Positions 12,951 through 22,018 of a stretch of 64,000 nt of DNA are shown piece by piece (positions within the stretch are counted from its first letter, which is position 1; each line of letters starts with the position of its first letter). Below the pieces are notes generated by a model that saw nothing but the letters and a program-made list of their open reading frames with translations, had not been told where the DNA came from and ran no database searches. The DNA lies in contig NW_025939678.1 of NCBI RefSeq assembly GCF_000764305.2, forward strand, positions 62,001-126,000. Reading direction: 5' to 3'. The translations under genes were made by a program, and so were the position numbers. This DNA is from Hyalella azteca. Its lineage: Eukaryota > Arthropoda > Malacostraca > Amphipoda > Hyalellidae.

Positions 12951-13999
12951 CTGCCTGTCTGAGGTCGTATGGTATTTCGCGTTGCTACAGGCTTCCAACC
13001 TAGAAAAACCTAGCTATAAATATATTAATATATATAAAATATATATAATAAATGTGTATAAAACCTAGCAAAAAAACAACCTAGAAAAAACGCTCTTTTG
13101 CAAGATCAAACTGGGCCAGGACGACCCGAACCGTGGCAAAAAGGCATCAGTAGTTGTTTGAATTGGCAAGGATTTATCTAAGAACAGGTTTAAATTGTCT
13201 TAAAATTCCCGATTGATAGTGAATGAGATCTGGATTAGCAATCAAGTATTGATGGGTTTCATCAAAGCGGCTACTGCGCCTTTAATGGGAGAAACGTTCC
13301 ACGAAACTCTACGGAAATTGACGCTGTCGCTAGCGGTCAAGCCAGGTAGCAAAACTGCAGTTGATTTCTGGCATTCGTGTGTTAGAATAATCCCAGCTCA
13401 GTGCAGCAAGGCGCCTCACCGCAGATCTCGCGCCATTTGCCTGCGGGTCTCAGGTATGAGGCAGCGTAGGCAGGATACCCTGCACTCTTCTTCTCTGTCT
13501 CTCGCGTGAGGGTGGAGAGGAAGTCTCGTGCTAGCGACGTGGTATTAGCGGTTCCTCGTTTTAGTTTCTCTTATCCTGTGAATTCTTCCAGGATTTTAGA
13601 TATTTTTTAGGTGATTTATATTTTATGCTACTTCTAGGTCTGCAACAACATCCAAACGGAATGTCAGGGGCTAATTAATTAGCATTCAATAATGCATTTT
13701 ATATTAATTTTATGGAGTATCTAAATGGTGTTAGCAAGTTTAGCGCTTCAGGAGGCTACTCCACAGTAGTGCGCGAAAATTTAACATATTCAAGCTAGTT
13801 TTGCAAAGTCGATTGAAAAAGAGATGGTCATTATTTAAAGGATATTTTTTGAAGTATTTTGATATACGTACTATGTTTATTACAAAAGCTAAGGTTGCCT
13901 TACAGTCATATCTATGTAGCAGTTTTTAATGGGTTTCGCGACACGCAGTTGAATGCAGCTAAAAATTGATTGAAACCAAATACAAATATTCTAATTTAA

Positions 14000-15681
14000 A
14001 AATATTAATGTGGGTATAGGAGCTATATTGTTAGTGTAGGTATAATATAATGCACGTAGAAATGCGTATTTGATTTTTTAAATGTTTATTTTCGTTGAAA
14101 TAGCGAGTATTCAACAAAAATGTTTTTTAATGCAGGCAATTAATTACGTCTAAAGAAATGAAAGATTTTCTTATTGAAAATGAAATTCTAGGGTAAGTTT
14201 GACATAGATGTCTGATGTTAACAAATACTATAATTTTTGTTTTAAAATCTGTTGCTAATCGATGTTTCGATTCGAGAACCTATTCAACCTGTTTCGCAAA
14301 AACGCATTAAAATTTACTCTTATTTCAAACGGTTTAAACTTGAAAAAATATGTATTTTTCACTTCGAGTACCGTAAAACAGACACTCTTGGCTGTAAAAG
14401 TATTTCCCTTCCTAACAATCTTATGTCGAAGCGATCTGATTCTCTACTTCAGATAGAGAGCTCCGTGCGTTCTATTTGACGCCAATCGCATGCGACCACA
14501 ATTTGTACGACTGTTGTCCAATGTACTTTCATGGCAATCACTTTCATTACTCCTAACAACAATTTTTGATTCTATAATTACGAACACGAATGTCCCTTGA
14601 TATCAGTAACAACATCAAACGATGCTGAAATAGCAAACTCTGGTTTGCATTTGCTTAAAAATGTTTTTTACGACGTGCATCGGTGCATTAGGGAAAATTT
14701 AAATCAAATGATGAGAAAATTGCTGTAGCTGACAAGCAGGTGTGGTATGTATCGAAAATAGTCGTTCTATAATATTAGTCGAGACCGGTCCAGTAAAATC
14801 TCGGGATTTTTATGAAAACGCTTTCTGACTTTTATAAAACCTGCTGTTACTAGTTTGGAGGGTACCAATAATCGATAGTGAACATTCTACGTGAGTTCCT
14901 GCAGACATATTTATTCCAAAGTTACTTGTTTAATTAGTTAAGATGATATTCTTCATAGAAGTTAAACTGAAATCTTTCGATAGTTTTGAAATCATTTTAC
15001 CTTCAATTTTATAAAAAAAATTATACTCATTTGTACCTGGCACTACGTTTGATATATCACGCAATTATACTTCCAGCTACAATCAAGATCATTAATTATT
15101 TTGATGCTTGATAAGCACGAACGAACTTTACTCTTAGTCGCTTGAGGTGCAGCTGTTGTATGATCGTTCGAACGCATCACTTGTCCGGTGTTTGCATCTG
15201 AAGTATACTGAACTAACTCCATTTGATCAGAGCGAACTTTTAGATGAAGGACAAGCACATGAATGATTCTAATAAATCGTGGCTCTAACACCTGCTTCTC
15301 TGAGTTCTTTGTTCATCGTGTGATAAACAGCAAGATGGAAAGAGGTCATATGAACGAGTCTCTGATATTGGTGAGTGTAAAATAAATTTTCAAGCTACTT
15401 ACTATCTTATAGAATGATACGAGTTGTACGTTTTAATAAAAGCTTTTCCTGTAAATCTAACTTTATAATGACTTGTTCCGATTTAGGAGAAATTTACTGA
15501 TGGTATTTATATTAATTAACTAAGTGCAAGAAACTATTGTAAATAATTAATCATACAAAACTGAAGTTGAATCGATCTACTGTCGCTAAGTTTTTCAGGC
15601 TGTTACCTGCAATCTTCAATGAAAGATATGTGTTGTAATTGACAAATTAAGCTGATATTATTTTACTTCGCGGATCACTTT
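14000..15681. other. Non-coding stretch upstream of the DM gene
   Basis: AT-rich DNA. The open frames are short and overlap in several frames without motifs. No repeat termini were noticed. Confidence 0.4.
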
Positions 15682-15803
15682 TTAGAAGTCGTTCAAATCC
15701 TCACGCAACTTTCTGGCGGCACGTCGAGCTTTATATTTCCTGCGCGCGCGTCTGAGAGCGCCAGTGACGTCGATAAAATCGTTAAAAGCAACATCAGGCA
15801 ACT
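15682..15803 (-). CDS. Candidate terminal coding exon of an unidentified minus-strand gene
   Basis: Read on the minus strand, an acceptor (aaaccgcag|AG) is followed by 39 codons and TAA. The product starts LPDVAFNDFIDVTGAL and continues with a very basic, Arg/Lys-rich helix-like segment, RRARRKYKARRAARKLRE, ending DLNDF. GC content and charge pattern stand out from the AT-rich surroundings. I found no partner exon or poly(A) signal, the pyrimidine tract is weak, and I do not recognise the family. It could be a chance open stretch or a transposon relic. Confidence 0.28.
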
Positions 15804-16028
15804 CTGCGGTTTAATGAATTCCAATAATATTCATTAGGAATAAATTAGATTGGTCTGATAACTCTAATTTTGCGGAAGTTGCGTTATGTTGCGAAACTAT
15901 TTGTCTTATAAGGGCACTAATTGCAGTCATTTTCAGCTACCATAATCCAAAATTTCGTTCAAAAATTTTTCAATACATTCATCTGATTTATTCATTTCTG
16001 ATATATTTAAGTGGACTATTTGACCGTA

Positions 16029-16240
16029 CACTGTTAGAAAAAACGGTGAAAAAACGGTCCCACTGGCATTCTAGTGGCCGGTCGCCCTGTGAAAATAAAC
16101 TGTTTCGCCGTTTTTATCAGATGTTTCACGTAGTTCTAGTGTTAAATTTGAATAAAAACTGTGACACGGTGTTTCTTTTCACGTGCCGACCGGCCACTGA
16201 AACGCCGGTAATACCGTTAACGGTAATTTTTTTAACAGTG
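16029..16240. mobile_element. Short MITE, 212 bp, TA-flanked
   Basis: Terminal inverted repeats start CACTGTTAGAAAAAAC at the left and (complement) CACTGTTAAAAAAATTACCG at the right. The flanks are TA at 16027-16028 and 16241-16242. Subterminal inverted words also occur (gtggccggtcg / cgaccggccac). It is non-coding and lies about 800 bp upstream of the DM gene. Confidence 0.7.
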
Positions 16241-16883
16241 TATCTTCATATGCCTCATTTCTGTAAATTTCAAACCCTTGTGATCTGTAAATTGGTGTTA
16301 GAATCAACTCATTTACAGCAAACGAATTTATGCGAGTGTCGTTCGTGCAGTCGTGAGCCCAAGCATCTTCGAATTTACCTCATGAAGTTTATATTACTAA
16401 TGTTACATAGCATAGATGCCGGTTCCTGTCTGATGATAATTTTTTTAAATGAGATCGAGTTGTTCTCATTTCAAAGCATAAAAAGTTATAGCTCTTGGGG
16501 AGTTTTATGTTCGTCCCTAATGCATTTTGGTGCGTGATGGAGTAAACTAAATGTTCATCATGAATGGTAGCGATTTAAAAATAGCAGGCAATAATTTTTG
16601 GTATCGTTTCAATAAATTAAACCTGACATGCGTTTATTCTTGTTTACCACAAATACTCTTTTGATTTCCCTTGACATGTGGTGCGTTTATTGATTTTTGT
16701 TATTCTCTTTTTTCACAATTTCGTATTATTTCTCTAATTAAATAATGTAATGTTCTATTTGATACAATTTGGTAGAATGTTAAAAACCACAATTTATAGT
16801 CACTGCGCAACGATTTTTCAAAAATTTTCACTGAGTAAATCCGAATTCAAATTGAGAATTTGGCATAAGCTTTGAAGAACAGA

Positions 16884-16891
16884 TATATAAG
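16884..16891 (+). promoter_or_regulatory. Possible TATA box of the DM gene
   Basis: TATATAAG lies about 180 nt upstream of the proposed ATG at 17067. This is consistent with a start site near 16915-16920 and a short 5' UTR. The DNA is AT-rich, so a chance match is quite possible, and non-coding 5' exons further upstream cannot be excluded. Confidence 0.22.
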
Positions 16892-17066
16892 GATTAATAG
16901 ATTTGAAGATACATGTATATACTATACTGGGACCCGATGTGCAAGAATAGATCTTTTGGGATCCATGACAATTTCCAATCATCGGGATTTGACGACACTT
17001 CGCTAAGACTAAATATTTAAATATGTTGAAGAATTATACCCGATGTTCCTTGTTCAGAACGTCTGC

Positions 17067-17191
17067 ATGCCGAGACAGCGAGGCGGGGGAGCGAGTCCCA
17101 GCACGAACAAGAACATGCGCGTCTCTGGGGAGCAACCCGTCAAGAAACGAAAGCAACACTGCACTTTCTGCAAAAACCATGGCATCATTAG
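17067..17191 (+). CDS. DM gene exon 1: N-terminus and first half of DM domain 1
   Basis: This exon encodes about 41 residues beginning MPRQRGGG and ending [10 protein letters not shown], with a basic KKRK patch just before the zinc module. C32, C35 and H38 match the CxxCxxH start of DM domains. The donor is ag|gtgcgt at 17192 (phase 2). The start at 17067 is the ATG closest to the domain that leaves a typical short DM N-terminus. An upstream in-frame ATG lies at 17043, and the frame stays open upstream only to a TAA about 40 nt before that. A splice acceptor (ttgttcag) just before 17058 is another possibility, so the true 5' end is uncertain. Confidence 0.8.
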
Positions 17192-20100
17192 GTGCGTGCT
17201 TGCGTAATCAGAAGATGCTTGCGACATTTAGTGATTGATTGCGACATCAGGTGGTACTTGCTTAGTCTTGTAAACATGAGCTTAGTCTTATAAAGATCGA
17301 TTAATTTAGACATATGTATATGTAGCTAAAATTTGAACCATTGTTTTTTTATTGAGCCCGTATATAGAATGGCGGTATTGCCCCTAGTCAATATTAAAGC
17401 CTCTGTACTTGTGTCTAGGTGTTCAATTTTCATATAGATGAAAATTTAACGTAAACTAAATTAACTAATAAATTATTAACGTATTCAGTAGGAAGAATGG
17501 GCACGTATGCAAGCACAAGGACTGTGAGTGCCTCCTCTGCCAGCTCACGACGAAGGCGCAGGTGGCGATGCGTCACCAACAGGCGTTGTGGCGTCACCAG
17601 GGGCGTGAGATGGCCAAGAATAAAAACTTTCCTCAGCATGGGCTCACCAACAGACAGGTATGACCGGCCCTGGTGAATTAATGTGCAGGTAGTTTCCATA
17701 AATAAATTGTTAAATTAATTAAATAAAATTTAGAAAAGCANGCGAGGGTGGCGATGCGTCACCAACAGGCGTTGTGGCGTCACCAGGGGCGTGAGATGGC
17801 CAAGAATAAAAACTTTCCTCAGCATGGGCTCACCAACAGACAGGTATGACCGGCCCTGGTGAATTAATGTGCAGGTAGTTTCCATAAATAAATTGTTAAA
17901 TTAATTAAATAAAATTTAGAAAAGCAGTGGGCTGGAGCAGAAGAAAGAATGCAAAAATACATTAAACAATCAAACGGACTAAACAATATTTAGCATGTGC
18001 AATGTATATAATATACGTTTAAAAATTACTTTTTAAAACACTTCTCTTTAACTTCACTTCATGTTGTTTGCTTGTCTGTCCGCTACCAATCTTATAATCG
18101 ATATTTAACCCACTTCTACCTCTCCAATCGATCTGAAATTTGGCACTCTTGTGTAAAGTTGGAGGCAATGCATGAATCAATTGACAGAATAAATAATTTT
18201 GAAAATTTCTCAAATTTTATTTTTAACGTAAAAAAAATTTGAAAAAATAATTTTGTCTGCTACATATCTTAAAAACGCTATTTAACACACTCTTACCTGT
18301 GCAATCAGTTTGAAATTTTGCATACTTGCGTGAAGTTGGAGACAATGCATGATTTAATTGACGGAATAAATAATTGTATAAATTAAAAAAAAAATTTTTT
18401 TCATTATTAAAAAAATTAAAAAATTTCAGATTGTTTGGACAGGTATAAGTGTGTTAAATATCGATTATAAGATTTGTAGCAAACAGACAAACGAACAAAC
18501 AACAAGAAGTGAAATTAAAGAGAAGTGTTGTAATAATAAATAATATACGTTTAAAAATTACTTTTTAAAGACAACACTTCTAAAGAATCCAGTTTTTCCA
18601 ATGTTACAGATGTACAATGAATTTCTAATTTTATTTTTGTATATTAAAAAAATCATTTTTTTAAATTTATTTTAATGAATAAACTTTTTTTCAAAATTAT
18701 TTATTCTGTCAATTGATTCATGCATTGCCTCCGACTTTACACAAGTGTGCAAAATTTCAGGTCAATTGGACAGGTAAAAGTGTGTCAAATATCAATTATA
18801 AGATTTGTAGAGCTCAGACAAAATTATTTTTTCAATTTTTTTAATATTGAATTTTTTTAATTTTTAAAATCATTTATTTTGTCATTTGATTCTTGCATTG
18901 TCTCCAACTTTACGCAAGTGTGCAAAATTTCAGATCGATTGGAGAGGTAGAAGTGTGTTAAATATCGATTATAAGATTTGTAGCAAACAGACAAACGAAC
19001 AAACAACAAGAAGTGAAGTTAAAGAGAAGTGTTGTAAAAAGTCAAAGCGTGCCAGAATAGCCGAAAATAATATTTAGATTCACAGTGAAATGAATTTGTT
19101 CGTGTCTGGTCGAACAAAAATTTTGAAAAATTGTCAAGTTACCATAATTTCCAGCAGGTCAAGTGATTGCAGTTTATCAATGTAACAAAATGATTTTCAG
19201 TTGTGCGATAAATGCCGCAACCACGGGGAGTTCTTCAAGAAGCGTGGCCACAAAAGCGACTGCAAGTTCGAGAAGTGCGATTGTCCACTCTGTCAATTGA
19301 CAGACAAGCGTCGGCTTGTCATGAAGCATCAGCAGCGAGTGCGACGGGCGAATGTGACGGCCAAGGTAAGCTTTTGGCACGTTAATATGAACATGATAGT
19401 CTGGTTATATTATTTTCGAACCTTTTGGAAACAAGGATTTGATTATCAATAATTTTATTTTGATGGCTCTCACCAATACTTTGCCCTTATGAAAATAAAG
19501 TTGTTCATATATGTTACGAGTGTCGTGTGAGAATCGCATTATATTAAGATGCACAGCAATTTAGAAAATCAAGTTAATAAGCTTGATGGTGCGCGTACAG
19601 TGAACAGTATGGTGCTAAATTTATGGTGCTAGATAAATTCTTTATTTCTAAGTTCACAATTAAATAACAGTAACACGGCATAATCATTCAAGATTCCTTC
19701 ATACGATTTTATATCCATGTAACCTTGTATTTCTAAAAGGTTATATGTATACGCAAGTTACATGTATATATCTGCATATTATATGTATATCACCTTGCAT
19801 TTATCTTATATTTCTCATATTTTCACAGTGCATTTATTCTTTAAGTTAGCGATTATTGGACTGAAGTGTATTATTTTCAGCCGCTATCGTGCTTAATTGC
19901 TTAACGTCCTTCGTTTCACTGTACAAAAGTTGTTACGTCTACAGGTGATCTCAAGTGACGACGAAGACAGTAACAGTGAGAGCCACGAAGGAGCTCAACA
20001 GAACGATGGTGCTGAGGCCTTAGAAGGGTACGATGAGGGAAGCAGTGAAGAAGCTATTGCTGGGGCTGTAAAAGCGGTCACGCTAGCAATTGAAGCTTTA

Positions 20101-22018
20101 CCCAAACATTTTGGACCGTTTTCTCCCTCAGGCGTCGTTTCACGCACAAATAAAAGCTCTGCAGTCAATCGGGCCTGTCTCAAGCATAGAATCTTGAAAA
20201 CAGAGTTTACTCTCCCAAGAAAAGTCAACCAAAGCGAAACATTACAGCCGCCCGTCACGACAAAATGTAACGTTCAACAATACCTCGAGCTCGGCCCTAA
20301 TTCTTGGCTAAAACCTGACAACAGGATGTCTCCACCTGACAGCAGGACCTCTCCACGTGACAGCAGGATGTCTCCACCTGACAGCAGGACCTCTCCACCT
20401 GACAGCAGGATGTCTCCACCTGACAGCAGGACCTCTCCACCTGACAGCAGGATGTCTCCACCTGCTTCGGTCGCTTCTTATTCCATCGCCAAGTATTCCC
20501 CTCAAACCCCCAAGTATTCCCCTCAAACGCCCAAGTATTCCCCTCAAACGCCCAAATATTCTCCTCAAACGCCCAAGTATTCCCCTCAAATGCCCAAGTA
20601 TTCCCCTCAAACGCCCATGCCTAGCCAGTCAACACCTCCCCTCTTCGAGGTGAGTGAGTTTTGGTTTTCGAACCATGTATTACTGTGAGGATATTACATA
20701 TTATTATTCTATGATATTAGTTACAACATAACATATCCATTACAAAAGAATCCGGCTTCAAAATAGGTCCAGTCAATCTCAGATGAAGAATAAAGTCAGC
20801 ATAGTCGTAATAATCATCACCTGACTATTTATTTATGTCAATCTCACCTGACATAATTTGAAGCCAAAGATTTAGTGTGTGTAAGTTATCATTGCTCCTT
20901 GCAATAATAACTCGCAGATCGCAGTCGTAAATCACTTAAAAATTTATTATGCGTATGAAAATTTTATCACGTATGTTATTTTATCACGTATGTTACCGGA
21001 ATATAATTTCTAAAATAATTTGGCTGAATCCCGTAGTATCTTTGCCTTTAGTTTGATTAATTTTAGATAACTAATTACTTTATAAGTAGTCGTGCCATTC
21101 GCTCCTTATCCACGCTTGTTTTTTTAAATGTCAATAGAAAGGAGTGAAAATAAAATACGATTTCTCTTGCAGGCAACCGCACCCATCAAACAGGAGATCA
21201 AAGACGAAGATGGCTGGCCAAATGCACCCGTCACAGAGCCAAGCCTCATCCACTCTCATTTCCCGACTGCACTGCCGCCTCATACAGGAGCCCCAATGTT
21301 GCTTCCTCCTTCACACTCGACGTACCTGAACCGCATGCCACCATTTTACCCGTTGGTGTCACAAGCAGACGAAGCCTGTGCCACGCCACAGATGTTCTCG
21401 CCTCCTCGAGGTAATATGCCTCCGATGTTCAGCAGTGCGCGCTCGTTCTTGTTTAAAAAGTCGCCGCAATCGGACTACAGTTCCATGTCGAAAGCATTCG
21501 ACTCGTGCAAAAATCGCAGCATTAGGGACATGCGTGAGGGCTGCCACAACTATGAGAACGACAGTGGCGTCGTTGATCGTGATGAGTTCATGTACGAGAA
21601 ACTGTTTTCTCGCGGAGTAATCGGCCACCCCCGAGAACGTATAACTGTGCGAGACAGCATATCTGTAACTCAGACTGCTCCTTCCAACGCTCTTGAAGGG
21701 CTTGATTACTTCGCCAAAATGCAGCTCCAAAGGCAATTTCCTGAACATTTTGCAAGGATTGCAGAACAAACTTATCCTGCTCACCCGCCAGCAAGACATC
21801 ATCCTCCTTTGTCTGCTCCTCTGGTTGGTTCTCAGCCTGGCATGGATGCGGCGCTGCACAATCCCATCCAGCCTTGCCCTGTGCGACTGTTGCCACCGGA
21901 GCTGAGGTGGCCACTGGACTTCTTGCGTTACCCGAATCCCATATCATTGATGTATCAAGACCCGCTCCTGTCATATAATCCGATGTTCTTTCCTCGCTCC
22001 AACCGGAATTCACCCTAG
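17067..22018 (+). CDS. Two-DM-domain (doublesex/mab-3 related) transcription factor, whole gene model, 5 exons
   Basis: Predicted coding exons are 17067-17191, 17489-17657, 19201-19365, 19945-20649 and 21173-22018 (2010 nt, 669 residues plus stop). All introns are GT..AG and all joins keep one frame (phases 2, 0, 0, 0). DM proteins bind the DNA minor groove through two intertwined zinc sites (CCHC and HCCC) and control sexual differentiation and some neural development. Here there are two DM modules: residues ~31-77 (exons 1-2) and ~99-148 (exon 3). After them come an acidic Ser-rich stretch (~155-190), two proline-directed heptad arrays (277-325 and 336-377) and a proline-rich tail to 669. 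A KKRK basic patch (26-29) could serve as a nuclear signal. The layout recalls nematode MAB-3/DMD-3 rather than single-DM arthropod Dsx, Dmrt11E, 93B or 99B; I see no DMA/CUE-like segment. An alternative in-frame ATG at 17043 would add 8 residues. Sex-specific splicing cannot be judged from the sequence. Confidence 0.88.
17489..17657 (+). CDS. DM gene exon 2: second half of DM domain 1
   Basis: The acceptor gtattcag|TAGG restores the frame from exon 1 (split codon AG|T, Ser42). The exon continues [20 protein letters not shown] and the recognition-helix-like stretch [16 protein letters not shown]54, C56 and C59 fit the CxCxxC of DM zinc site II. In site I the spacing is H47-x-C49, where the family has H-x3-C, so two residues appear to be missing. 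The donor is cag|gtatga (phase 0). The 3' part of the exon and the start of intron 2 are repeated exactly after an N at 17741 (see the repeat entry). Confidence 0.84.
17561..17926 (+). repeat. Exact ~180-bp direct repeat across a single N (exon 2 / intron 2)
   Basis: 17561-17740 (second part of exon 2, its donor and the first part of intron 2) reappears without visible difference at 17747-17926, offset 186 bp. A lone N at 17741 and five bases separate the copies. The second copy lacks the zinc-ligand half of exon 2, so it is not a usable DM exon. Identity plus the N point to an unresolved contig overlap (false duplication) rather than a genomic event. Confidence 0.85.
18010..19050. mobile_element. 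Two copies of a ~500-bp AT-rich MITE-like repeat in DM intron 2
   Basis: Unit ends resemble ACAACACTTCT / AGAAGTGTTGT. Copy 1 spans about 18010-18535 and copy 2 about 18545-19040. Shared internal words are gtgcaaaatttcagatcgat, aagtgtgttaaatatcgatt and a run of acagacaaacgaac before the right end. The same element occurs at 51.61-52.12 kb. These copies account for most of the 1.5-kb intron between DM1 and DM2. Confidence 0.65.
19201..19365 (+). CDS. DM gene exon 3: complete DM domain 2
   Basis: A single 55-codon exon encodes a full DM domain with every ligand in canonical register: C100, C103, H115, C119 (site I) and H106, C124, C126, C129 (site II), with motifs [14 protein letters not shown] and [13 protein letters not shown]. 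The C-terminal helix [11 protein letters not shown] resembles the DM recognition tail (VMxxQxALRR). The acceptor is tgattttcag|TTG and the donor is aag|gtaagc; both ends are phase 0, so the exon could be skipped or retained without a frameshift. This is the strongest coding evidence in the window. Confidence 0.95.
19945..20649 (+). CDS. DM gene exon 4: acidic, Ser/Pro-rich region with heptad arrays
   Basis: A 235-codon exon with acceptor gtctacag|GTG and donor gag|gtgagt, phase 0 at both ends. It opens with an acidic Ser-rich stretch ([14 protein letters not shown]) typical of CK2 targets. A helical Ala-rich segment follows, then two repeat arrays. The first has seven copies of a heptad P/R-D-S-R-M/T-S-P (20314-20460). 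The second has six copies of K-Y-S-P-Q-T-P (20491-20616). Both place Ser/Thr-Pro dipeptides at fixed spacing, so proline-directed kinases are plausible modifiers (inference). The many open frames on the opposite strand here are by-products of the repeats. I know no DM protein with exactly these arrays. Confidence 0.88.
21173..22018 (+). CDS. DM gene exon 5: proline-rich C-terminus and stop
   Basis: The acceptor tttctcttgcag|GCA follows a good pyrimidine tract and joins exon 4 in phase 0. The exon encodes 281 residues ending ...RSNRNSP and TAG at 22016. It begins [13 protein letters not shown], which holds two overlapping sumoylation consensus sites (IKQE and IKDE). The rest is rich in Pro, His and Met, as in activation or repression tails of transcription factors, without a domain I recognise. 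The open frame runs further upstream to 21128, but the exon-4 donor and this acceptor give a clean join, so the upstream part is treated as intron. Confidence 0.88.
   Translation, partial: ATAPIKQEIKDEDGWPNAPVTEPSLIHSHFPTALPPHTGAPMLLPPSHSTYLNRMPPFYPLVSQADEACATPQMFSPPRGNMPPMFSSARSFLFKKSPQSDYSSMSKAFDSCKNRSIRDMREGCHNYENDSGVVDRDEFMYEKLFSRGVIGHPRERITVRDSISVTQTAPSNALEGLDYFAKMQLQRQFPEHFARIAEQTYPAHPPARHHPPLSAPLVGSQPGMDAALHNPIQPCPVRLLPPELRWPLDFLRYPNPISLMYQDPLLSYNPMFFPRSNRNSP

Larger units (their letters stand above)
5570..14000. repeat. Duplicated segment, copy A (paralogous to 50.85-54.8 kb)
   Basis: Blocks here recur in the same order and orientation in copy B: 5870-6230 with 51010-51354; 6290-6400 with 52580-52700; 6600-6620 with 52855-52875; 6850-7050 with 52910-53110; 10190-10450 with 53120-53345; 10970-11080 with 53490-53580; 13430-13600 with 54110-54275; 13740-14000 with 54585-54780. 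Copy A additionally holds a LINE tail (6634-6845), a mariner remnant (7845-8738) and other material, while copy B holds a hAT. Colinearity with independent insertions indicates one old segmental duplication, not a single transposon. Confidence 0.65.

Noticed and set aside
16046..16537. 163-codon open frame starting in the 212-bp MITE
   Set aside because: It begins inside a non-coding MITE and runs into AT-rich DNA with no domain; chance.
17747..17843. A second copy of part of DM exon 2 as an alternative exon
   Set aside because: Exact repeat beside an N, without its own acceptor and without zinc ligands; treated as an assembly duplication.
20308..20653. Open frames on the opposite strand and other frame over the heptad arrays ([12 protein letters not shown]..., [11 protein letters not shown]...)
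   Set aside because: They are shadows of the 21-bp coding repeats of DM exon 4; the plus-strand frame has splice context and a sensible protein.
21359..22013. Minus-strand open frames over DM exon 5
   Set aside because: Antisense by-products of a long coding exon; no motifs and no splice context.
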